In this document: positions 24,301 to 36,300 of the stretch, one piece after another
Numbering within the stretch: position 1 is the stretch's first letter
Layout of the letters: each line of letters begins with the position of its first letter
DNA from: Ahaetulla prasina
Lineage: Eukaryota; Chordata; Lepidosauria; Squamata; Colubridae
Assembly: GCF_028640845.1 (NCBI RefSeq)
Contig: NC_080546.1
Span: forward strand, 69,407,205-69,471,204
Direction: 5' to 3'
DNA: 64,000 bases
Made by a program: the position numbers and the translations under genes
Notes under the pieces: generated by a model
The model's input: only the letters and a program-made list of their open reading frames with translations
What the model was told of the DNA's origin: nothing
Databases searched by the model: none

Positions 24301-27300
24301 ACTGCCTCTGGGTTAAGCCTTGTTACATTGTAACAGCAGTTAATAGTTCTTGGCAGTAAAACCAGACTTTCTGTAGCTTGATCAGCTTCTCTGGATTTTT
24401 TTCTCCCTTTGCTGGTACTTTTATTAGGGGCCTGACCTTTTTTAAAGCTTTTTACACTGCTTTAGTGGTTCCTGGCACTGTCCTTTTGGGGTGTACTTCC
24501 AAGAGGCAGGATGCAATCTTGGCATGCTCTCTGATTTTTTTTACTGCCTTTCTGGCAGCATGTAAATCTGGATGATTTTCTTGGAATATGTTATGAGGTG
24601 AGTGGGACCAGCTGGTATCTTTAAGTGGTGCAAATAGATCTAAGGATTGCTTATTCTGGATGGGAAAGGGTGCTTGTCACTTCACTGAGCACAGGAGTCT
24701 CTTGTCTATGGGGATTCTTCAGTCATCCAGGTCATGGTTGTCCCAAAGGTGCTTTTTTCAAGAGACAATTGGACTTTCTTGGTTTCCAGAAAGTCCAGCT
24801 GCCTCTTGAAAAAGCATCTTTGGGACAGGACTCTCGGCATTTTGTAGCCCAAGTATGGAGAGCTTAAATGACCTCTAAAGGGTTTCACTTTATATGCAAG
24901 AGTTGGCTGCTGATAATTATTGTTGCATTTTAACTATTTTAATTCTTCAAGGTGCTCAGGCACCCTGTCTGATTTGTAACTCTGGGTTACAGGTATTGCT
25001 GATCAAAAGGAAGGTATTCAGACAGAATGGTTTAGGTTTCCATGATGGCTGTGGCTATCATTGATCTTCAGTGTGTATTCCCCCATTTCTAATCTAATGA
25101 TTGGTATTTAGGGCAGCTTTTTGCAAGCAAAGAAGCTTTTTGTATTTTTGTACAGGTAATCCTTGACTTACAACAGTTCATTTAGTGACCATTCAAAGTT
25201 ACAATGGCACTGAAAAAAGTGACATGACCATTTTTCATACTTATGACTGTTGTAGCGTCCCCACGGTCATGAGAGGCCCGGCAAGGTGAAGTGACGTCAA
25301 GTTGGTCACACCCACCCAGTCACATGATCACCCAGACACACCTACCCAGCTGGTCATTAGGGCAGAGAACCTGTTTCAATTATTTGAATCCTACCACTGA
25401 GTAGGGCTTTATGTTTCTCTCAATAGGCCAAAATAAGTTTACAAATAGTGATTGGTGATCATGTCTTACTTAATACTTCATCTATTTTTTGTTTTGTTTT
25501 TTGATTCTTCTGCTTTGAAATCTTTTACCTCTTGGTGGTGTTTTGACTGGTCTTAATAGAGGTCTTTTCCAATTTAATTTTATTTTAAAACCAGGTCTTT
25601 TTATTTCATTTTATTTCAATATCACAAAAAACAATCATGAAGATAAAATTGGATTGATTCTCAACTTTGGGATTTACAAAGGATATAAAATCTGCTGCTT
25701 AACAAAATTATTCCTGAATGCAAAGGATAAAATGTCTATTTACAAGGGACTGCTACCTCCCCCTATTATCCCTTAAGAATGTAGCTATTCAAACATACTT
25801 TTATATATTTCTTATCTTTAAGAATATCAGGAATTTTATTAAGATGTCCTATAACATATCAGAGGTATTGATCATCTTGCCATTGCTAGTAAAGCAATGA
25901 TAATGATGTGAAGGATCCACAACAAAGTTTGTTCTCCAGTTTTGAAAAAATCATGATTTAACTTCAGAGCAGTTTTGATATTCACCATCAGTTAAACTGT
26001 GAATGATTTACCTAATGATCACCTAATTTGCTAATTACCAAAATAATGGTTTTATATAACTGTATCCCAGTGTAGGAAAGTCTAGAAATCATTTGTAACT
26101 GCCAGGGCAATTAGCACTAATATTCTGTAACTTTTATTCAGAAATAATTTTCAAATGTTGGATGCATTCTGATAAAACTAACCTTTACACTAGAGATATA
26201 CTTTTCCAAATTGTGCTGCCACTTTCCTAAACAGTGTTATTTCCAGAGTGCATCAAGAGGTCTTTTGGTATTTTACAAGTGAACCCAAAAATATTTACAA
26301 TGATACAAATTTATTTTTTAGATTTATCTCTTCCAAAGTTAATAATGTCATATTCAACGCTGCATCAGAAGCATTATCTTCTTATATATAGTGTAACTTA
26401 AATATTGTCAGGGTTCCAAGTAACACCCCCAATGAAAGAAGACTCGGAGGCTAAAAGTTCCTCAAAGTTCCATTTTATTAGATATATCATATTGGTTTCC
26501 CATAGCGCTAAGTGTGGCAGCCCTGAAGATCCAAAGAAAAAGATGGCCTCCAGGGTTGACAAATATGCTATCAAGACACTCGTGCCAGATATTTTGGAAT
26601 TTATTTTGCAATAAATTAATCTGAACAAAATAATTTTTAAAATATCTCTAAAATGAATTCTTGTAATCTCAAAAAAAATAGGGTTATTGACACACAAGAA
26701 TAGCAAGACACCCAATAGAAAGAATGCCTCTGTGCACACAATGAATCTTGAATATGGGCTTTAATGAGAAGTATTTAAAATGGGAAATATCAGCTCAGGA
26801 AATATTTAAGTCACATGGAATAAAGTTTTCATGTCTGACTTGTTTGTGACAGCCTATTATCAAACTTTTCTTAGATAAAGTTGAATTGTATTGACATTTA
26901 TAAAGATATATAGTGCTTTCTTTTTTCTCTTTAGGATGATCTCCATTCTATTTTGCCCTTTTTCTCTTGGGAGCATTTCTACTGATGAGCTATTCCTTTT
27001 TATAGTAATATATAATATAAATATATATATTTATTGCAAGGGATTTCACAGTGAATAGGAAGTGCAGTATAGAGCATCAAGGTTATATGTCATGATTTCT
27101 AATATGGCCATAAATCAGAGATAAGGAAAAATATAATCAGGTTGCATACAGTTTTGTTAGCAGAAGAGCAATGGAATGCTACATTTCCTTGTAAAATATG
27201 AAGCAAAAGATTGAACTGGTAACATGATCACTGTCCAAGATAGTTACCATTCTTAGGTAGAAGGTTGATGCAAAGAGTGAACAAATAGCAGAAATATTAA

Positions 27301-30300
27301 GAATGCTATTTTGCAAAAAAAAATAATCCCTGATATATTTGTTAGAAAGTCAAAGTTAATTGTTTTGATTTGTCCACTAAAGAAAAGTTTGGAAAGGAAA
27401 ATTTAGAAGATACTCTTATATAATATGGTAGATCAAAATATTAGACTACATAATAGGACACATAATACACAGAAGTAAGTTGTTTTAATGCAAACATTAG
27501 GATTTTTTTGTTTATATAAATCTCTCTTGCTGATTTTAATGCAGCTTAAATGTGCTCAGTTATTTGGATTATTGAACTGAATGACAGTCACGGCCCTTTA
27601 TCCAATGGAGTAAAGTGCGCATGTGACAGAGAAGGCTGCTCACTATCCTCTATAATTTGTTTACTGTCTGTATATGCCCACCCAACTTAATTTCAAAACA
27701 TAAGCAGTGACTTTAATTTCCACTTCTTTCTGTGGTGCTCTTCACTGCTAATAAAAACACTGTTGTGCTCTTTTTGTCTTGTCCTTGAATTAACCAAATT
27801 GTGATAGAAATAGGTCAAACATAAATGACTGTATTCATTGATCACAAAAAAGGAAAAAGAATTAGACATATTGGCATTAGTGTTTACACATACTCTCATC
27901 ATCTACCATGGTTAGGTTGCAAAACTTTTGATTAACAATGCATTATCATCCCCTCTAAATCCTAAAATGTGCTAAATCTTAAATATGGTTTGATAAGATA
28001 AACCACAGTTTAAGGTTTTCCAATGAATGTATTTAGCTTACAGTGCATATCTGTATCTGATACAAAATCTACTTTTTGATACCTTTTTTGTACCATCTGA
28101 TTATTTATTATTAAAGTATGTATTATTTATTAATTTTTTATGCCACCCATCATCCTGACAAGGTGACTCTGATGGATGTACAGATTTTTGTAGCCCAAAT
28201 CTGGTAGCACCAACTTTTTCTTATTTAGAGTTGACAGGAAAAGAAACGCTAGAACTATACAAAAGAAACACTATCATTGTTTATTTCTAATATGTAAATT
28301 AACGACATTTAACTAATCTAAGTGCCTCTGAGAGTCCATTTATGCTGTGGCCTGAAATCTTTTTCCTAATTCTGCTTCTGCCTATATCTTTTTCTTTATT
28401 CTGCTAATGATATATGAAAACAATTTTGTGTATGATAAGAAGGGTTAAGCAAATGTTAATTGTTGTTAATTATTGTTTTTGCTTGTAATAACTTGAAATG
28501 AATGTACTACTTTAATATTTGATGGCAATATTCATGAGTCTCAGTGCATGACTTTATTTATGGCAAAGTTTATCAAGATACTTCAATAATAGAATCAACA
28601 AAAAAGTTTTATATTATTACAAATAATCTGGAATTAAGCTGCTTTGAATCTTCCATTACTGTCATTTCCTTCCCATCTTTATCTGTACCATGTTTGTTTG
28701 GGGTTGTTTGTATATATAAGTTGAATCTGGTTGGTCAGCCAGTTATGAATCCATCTGCTGGTGATACTCTGTTGTGCTGGTCTGGGCTTTTATGATCGTA
28801 TTTTTCAGTTTTCCAAGATTCTTGAGTTGTTTTCCCCTTTAGGATTTTCATTCAAGAAATCTTTCCTAAGATTTCTCTGAGTATATTAAAATCAGCTCTT
28901 TTAAAATCTAAGACTCTGGTGTCATTTTGTTCTGTTGCTTGTGTTTGTGTTATGCTGAATTCTAGTATGACATGGTCATTCTCACCCAAGTTTCCTGCAG
29001 TTTCAACTCCCTTTATCATTTCTTCTTTGTTTGTAAGAATTAAGTGCAGTATGACTGTCCCTCTAGTTCCCTCCTCTACCTTTTGGACAACAAAGTTGTC
29101 AGCTAGGTTGGTTAGGAACCTATTTGATTTCTCACTTGGTGCAGAATTAGTCTTCCAATTGACATCAGGGTAATTGAAGTCCCCCATTACTATTATAGTG
29201 TGTTTCCTACATATATTTGCTAGTGGTTAGCAAAAAGCACATCTATTCCTTTTCAATAAAGAAAGTTTCTAGGGTGGGACATCCATTGTTATTCTGTTAT
29301 TTTCCAAAGCACCAGAAGACAAGACAAGAAACAACGGATGGAAACTAATCAAGGAGAGAAGCAGTCTAGAACTAGGGAGAAATTCCCTAACAGTAAGAAC
29401 AATTAACCTGTGGAACAGTTTTCCTTCAAAAGTTGTGGGTGTTCCATCATTGGAAGCTTTTAAGAAGAGACTGGACAGCCACTTGTCTGGAATGGTATAG
29501 GGTCTCCTGCTTGTGCACGGGGTTGGACTAAAAGACCTCCAAGGTCCCTTCCAGCTCTGTTATTCTGTTTCTGATTCATAGGAAATAGTTTATGGAGACA
29601 GGTTTGGAAACCTGAAAGTATAACTAATGTAACAACTCCCTAAATTATTATTTGATTTTACTGTATGTTTAAATAATCACAATAAAGAACAAGGTCTTCT
29701 TTAAATCAAAAAGACTAATTTAGATCAACATCAAAGTGCATTTTGTTTATATTCCAGAATCTAGAGAATTAAACATCACTACTCAAATGATAAGATTTTT
29801 TTTTCTAGGAATCATTTTAGTTCTAAATGAGATTTCATAGAAATTGAGAAAAAAATCATTTTTTTCACACTGATTCACACAATTGTTTAAATAGTTTTAT
29901 TTTCATAATGCTATATATTAATATTGTGTGTATGTATGTATGTTGTATGTATTTAGGAGCACCTCTCACAACTTTCTGCAATGAGAAAAACAGAAAATTT
30001 TCTATCAATCTATTTAAAAATTTATAATGTTTGAAAATTAGTCCCAAAATTAACATGTCTTTATTTATTCTTTCAATTGTTTGCTTTGGATAATGTTTTT
30101 TAAAAATAATATAGAGTAACTTTTAACTATGACCCAGTTTAGTGAAGTGGTTAAGGCATCAGTTTTGAAAACAGGAGACTTGCCTTAGAGACCTGCCTTA
30201 ACACTAAGTCAGCTATATGACCTTGAGCCAATAGGTGTCTGCTCTAGGAAGCTGGTTGCGAGGACTTCTCCAGACAATTGATAGGAGTCAACAAAGACTG

Positions 30301-33300
30301 AAAGGCACACATACAAAAAAGCCCAGTAAGTTGTTATATTATGCTGTGTTACCTTATCTTTTTTTACGTTACATTTGAGTTTCTTCTAGTATTGGAGTCA
30401 AAACTATATAGGGCCGGAATAGCTCAGGCTGGTAAAGCCTGTTATTAAGAACACAAAGCCTGCAATTACTGCAGGTTCAAGCCCGGCCCAAGGTTGACTC
30501 AGCCTTCCATCCTTTATAAGGTAGGTAAAATGAGGACCCAGATTGTTGGGGGGGCAATAAGTTGACTTTGTAAAAATATACAAATAGAATGAGACTATTG
30601 CCTTATACACTGTAAGCCGCCCTGAGTCTTCGGAGAAGGGCGGGGTATAAATGTAAAACAAAAAAAAAAATGACGTTTATACTTTTTTCTTTCTGTCTGT
30701 TAAGATTATAACCTTGGGCCACATTGCATCTTCACTCCTAACCAGGGGTGAAATCTAAAACATTTTGCTACCTGTTCTGTGGGTGTGGCTTGGTGGGTGG
30801 GTGTGTCCTGTGACTGAGTGGGAGTGGCCAACTCAATGTCCCTCACAGCTATGCCCACTCAGTCACAACCCCCCCCACCAAGCCACGCCCACAGAACCAA
30901 GTAGGAAAATTTTTTTAAATTTCTATTCTGCCTTTTCCCTTTTTGCGAGATGCCTGCAGCTGCAGCCTCTCTGCCCGCTTGCCACCCACTCGCCACCTGT
31001 TCTCCCTTCACCTTGGGTCGGGGGCCGGGGCTCAGGGATGCGCCATTCCCTGAGGCCCCGGAGCTGCCACCTTCCTCAACGGGGTCAGGGAATGCCCCAT
31101 TCCCCAACTCCAGCCTTTCTCTGGAGCTGCCGCCCACTCACTGCCCGCTCGCTGCCTGCTTGCCCTTCACCTTTGGTCAGGGGCCGGGGCCCAGGGACTC
31201 CCCATTCCCTGAGGCCCTGGCGTCGCCACCTGCTCGCCGCCTGCCTCAACCGGGTCAGGGAATGCACCATTCCCCGACACCAGTCTTGTCCCGGAGCTGC
31301 CGCCCGCTCTTCCTTTGCGCGCAGCATATACTTACTTTCCTCCAAAGGCTGGCTGCCAGGAAAGGCAAACATCCACAAGTTACTGGAGTTGCTGTCCTTG
31401 AATATGCCACCTTGTTCTATGCATCGGCTGCGCAAGCGCACACCCAACCTGCTGCTGATAAATAAATGAAATAAACAGTGTGCGCTTGTGCAGCCGGTGC
31501 ATGGAACAAGCAGCAATGGCGGCGGCATATTCAAGGGGAGTGACTCCAGTAACTTTTGGACGCTTGCCTTTCCTGGCAGCCAGCCGCTGGAGGAAAGTAA
31601 GTATACACCACGTGGCGAAGGAAGAGTGGGCGGCGGCTCTGGGGCAAGACTGGTGTCCGGGAATGGTGCATTCCCTAGCCCAGTTGAGGCAGGCGGAAAA
31701 CAGGTGGGGCTCTGGGGTCTCAGGGGAATGAGGCATTCCTGGGCGCTGGGCCCTGACCAAGGGCGAACAGGCAGCGAGTGGGCAGCAGCTCCGGGGAAAG
31801 GCCGGAGTCTAAGAATGGTGCATTCCCTGACCCGGTTGGGGCAGGCAGCGGCTCTGGGGCCTCGGGAAATGGGCCCCGGCCCCTGACCGAAGGGCGAGCA
31901 GGTGGCGAGCTGCCTTCCCGGCTTGCAAAGGCTGGACTGCAGGCCGTGGACTGGTTCAGGAGCGTGGCCAGCCAGCGATTGCTACCGGATCGGTGAACCA
32001 GACCCAATCTCCGCTACCTACTCGCCCGATCTGGTCCGATCCGATAGCATTTCACCCCTGCTCCTAACACATTTTCGGTGTTCTCAGCAACTGACAACTT
32101 TGATCTCTTTTATAATGTCCAAAATATAATTTTTTTTAAAAAAAGTATGTTGTACTTTGTTCTAGGAGAGAGGCACAGCTGGATGAGGAAGGGCAGTTTT
32201 TGGTCAGAATTATTTATGATGATTCCAAAACCTATGATTTGGTTGCTGCAGCAAGTAAAGTCCTCAGTGAGTAAATTTGGCTTTCTTTCAGCATTGCTTC
32301 TAAAGGATATGTTGCAATTCAGCTAATTTTATGTTTTATGATATACATGATAGTACATACCGTGTTTTCCCGAAAATAAGACCCTGTCTTATATTTTTTT
32401 GAACCCTGAAATAAGCGCTTGGCCTTATTGCCATGCGCTCAAAAGCCTGATTGGGCTTATTATCAGAGGATGTCCTATTTTGTGGAAAACAGGGTAGTAC
32501 AAAAATGTTTTCAATAGTTCAGTCTGGAGCATTATTTTTCAATGTCTTGACAATGGAACTATGCAGTCATTCTTAGAATGCTTGTTTCAAATTAAGAGCA
32601 GGCCTCAGGACTTCTAAGGAACACTTTCTTTACAAGGTAGATAGTTGCCTCAGAGGATCAATTTTCCTCTGAAGTGGCTAAGTTTATGTTCATATTTCTA
32701 CATACTATAATCTCAATAAATATTGGTGTCCCCTTCACTGGGTGATTTCTGCCACGTATATGTGCATGTATATGCATATGTGCACTCATAAACACAAGCG
32801 TGTCTAATACATTTAGCATCACATATAGTTTGCCCCAAATTGTTGTTTTAAAACAGACTCATGAATTGTAGTTTGTTGAAATTAGAATTGTGTGAAATAG
32901 AATACAAAATAATTGCCATATATGCGCTTCTCAAATGTGTTTTGCATATCACTGTTATTCTTTATTATGAGCTTCAATGTGGGCATGTGTATATCAAAAT
33001 TTTTGGAAGAATTTGTTTCATACAATCCAATCCATTGAACTTTGAGACAATTCTTGAACCTCCTCTAAATGTGCTGGTTATCTAATCTGAAATCTCTAAA
33101 ACAGGGGTCTCCAACCTTGGCAACTTTAAGACTTGTGGACTTCAACTCCCAGAGTTGTGGACTTCTGGGAGTTGAAGTCCACAAGTCTTAAAATTGCCAA
33201 GGTTGGAGACCCCTGCTCTAAAATACGTTAAGTTCTTAAAAAGATTTTAAAACTGGTTTTGAAAATAAGTAATGGATATATATAGTGTGTCTTTCTAGAC

Positions 33301-36300
33301 TATAATTTGCTAAACTCCTTATGGTATTGATTAACATTACTCGTTTTATTATTTTACTTAATCAGTGCTGTAATATTATTTCTTGCTTAGCAAAAAGCAT
33401 TGACCTTGACATTTTCAAAACACATTATTTTATTTGTTTGTTAATTTTACAGACCTTAATGCTGGAGAAATCCTTCAAATGTTTGGGAAGATGTTTTTTG
33501 TGTTTTGCCAAGAATCTGGTTATGACACCATCTTACGTGTGTTGGGATCAAATGTTAGAGAGTTTTTACAAGTAAGTTAACTGAGACAAGTCATCAATGG
33601 CTCAGTTCCAGGACAATTGAATTTGAACAGTTTGTTTGCTATGGTACTATGCACATTTACTTAAACACAGCAATGTAATGCATGAAATTTCTAGATCCAG
33701 AATCGGAAGTCCTTTCATTCTGACTACTTTGTAGGCAATAACTTTACACTAGCCTTTCAAAAATAATGTCGTGACAATTCATATTTAAGAACCAAAATAA
33801 TAAACATCAAACTTCAGTTTTTCATGTAATTAAGAAATTAGTGGAAATTATAAGAAAAACATATTTACAGGTGAAACTCAAAAAATTAGAATATCGTGCA
33901 AAAGTTCATTTATTTCAGTAAAGCAACTTAAAAGGAGAAACTAATATATAAGATAGACTCATTACATGCAAAGCGAGATAGTTCAAGCCTTGATTTGTCA
34001 TAATTTTGATGATTATGGCTGACAGCTCATGAAAACCCCAAATTCACAATCTCAGAAAATTAGAATATTGTGAGAAAGTTCAATATTCTAGGCTCAAAGT
34101 GTCCCCCCTAATCAGCTAATTAAGCCATAACACCTGCAAAGGGTTCCTGAGCCTTTTAAAGGTCTCCCAGTCTGGTTCAATAGAAATCACAATCATGGGA
34201 AAGACTGCTGACCTGACAGTTGTGCAGAAAACCATCATTGACACCCTCCATAAGGAGGGAAAGCCTCAAAAGGTAATTGCAAAAGAAGTTGGATGTTCCC
34301 AAAGTGCTGTATCAAAGCACATTAATGGAAAGTTATGTGGAAGGGAAAAGTGTGGAAGAAAAGGGTACACAAGCAGCAGGGATGACCGTAGCCTGGAGAA
34401 GATTGTCAGTAAAAGGCCATTAAAAAGTGTTGGGGACTTTCACAAGGAGTGGACTGAGGCTGGAGTCAGTGCATCAAGAGCCACCACACACAGACGGATC
34501 CTGGACATGGGCTTCAAATGTCATATTCCTCTTGTCAAACCGCTCCTGAACAACAAACAACGTCAGAAGCGTCTTACCTGAGCTAAAGACAAGAAGAACT
34601 GGTCTGTTGCACAGTGGTCCAAAGTCCTCTTTTCTGATGAGAGCAACTTTTGCATCTCATTTGGAAACCAAGGACCCAGAGTCTGGAGGAAGAATGGAGA
34701 GGCACACACTGCAAGATGCTTGAAGTCCAGTGCGAAGTTTCCACAGTCTGTGTTGATTTGGGGAGCCATGTCATCTGCTGGTGTTGGTCCACTGTGCTTC
34801 ATTAAGTCCAGGGTCAACGCAGCCGTCTACCAGGAGATTTTGGAGCACTTCATGCTTCCTTCCACAGATGAGCTTTATGGGGATGCTGACTTCATTTTCC
34901 AGCAGGACTTGGCACCTGCCCACACTGCCAAAAGTACCAAAACCTGGTTCAATGCCCATGGGATTACTGTGCTTGATTGGCCAGCAAACTCGCCTGACCT
35001 GAACCCCATAGAGAATCTATGAGGCATTGCCAAGAGAAAGATGAGAGACCTGAGACCGAACAATGCAGAAGAGTTGAAGGCCGCTATTGAAGCATCCTGG
35101 TCTTCCATAACACCTCAGCAGTGCCACAGGCTGATAGCATCCATGCCACGCTGCATTGAGTCAGTAATTGATGCAAAAGGGGCCTAAACCAAGTACTGAG
35201 TACATATGCATGCTTATACTTTTCAGAGGTCCGATATTGTTCTATGTATTATTCTTGTTTTATTGATTTCATGTAATATTCTAATTTTCTGAGATTATGA
35301 ATTTGGGGTTTTCATGAGCTGTCAGCCATAATCATCAAAATTATGACAAATCAAGGCTTAAACTATCTCGCTTTGCATGTAATGAGTCTATCTCATATAT
35401 TAGTTTCACCTTTTAAGTTGCATTACTGAAATAAATGAACTTTTGCACGATATTCTAATTTTTCGAGTTTCACCTGTAAATATCAGTCATCCAAAACAAA
35501 AACAACAATGAAAAAGCCCCAGCCTTGATTACTAAATTCCATTTCCATTCCATTTTTGTTGTGTCCAGATAATGCTATAGTTGAACCTCTGACATCTTGA
35601 GACCAATAACTTCTATTGCAATAAGGACATGCTCAGCTAATTTAAATTATTTTAATAATGTGAGGTATTTTTATAATATACTATATACATTTATTAATAT
35701 GGGGACATATGGAATTGTTTTACTCCTATTGATGACACTTCATAGCTGTCAACCCTGAATCTGACCTGACTGAGGCCATTTTGAGGCTTCAGGGCTGCCA
35801 CAACTGGAGCTAAAGGATGGGTAGGGGAGAGTAGAGATAGCTGAAGTTTGAAGGACGTTCCAACAGGTGCTTGGAAAGAGGGGACTGAGATCACCTAGCA
35901 ACTGGACTGTATCTGGATTGGATCATGTGACTGATTGATTTGAGAAATTGAAAATCTTCTAACTTTTAATTAGGAATGTTGGTTTTCACCAGCCTGTGCC
36001 AATATGGCATATCCAATAAAGCTATTCTTTGAGGAATCTACCTGCCTCAGAGTTTTGTTTGCTGTGGGTATGTTACTTGGAACCCTGACAATAGCATCTA
36101 AAACAGATATTCTAATCATGTAAAAAAAAATTCTATAGCTTTGTAGACAATAAATGACAAGATGATTTATATATCAAATACAGCTCAAAACCTTGAGAAA
36201 ATGTGATTCTGTGCATTCATTTATCCATATATCATTCTAAAATGCAACCATTGTTTTAAATACAAGTTTAATTTTATTACTTTAAAAATATCTCCAGTAC

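Noticed and set aside
30411..30490. Possible tRNA gene
   Set aside because: The A and B boxes are there, but the arms do not fold into a full cloverleaf and an L2-like tail with poly-A follows, so it is a SINE.
30765..31886. Open frames up to 234 residues on both strands
   Set aside because: They lie in the mirror-image arms of the fold-back hAT element at 30743-32060, are Pro/Ala/Ser-rich and mirror one another.
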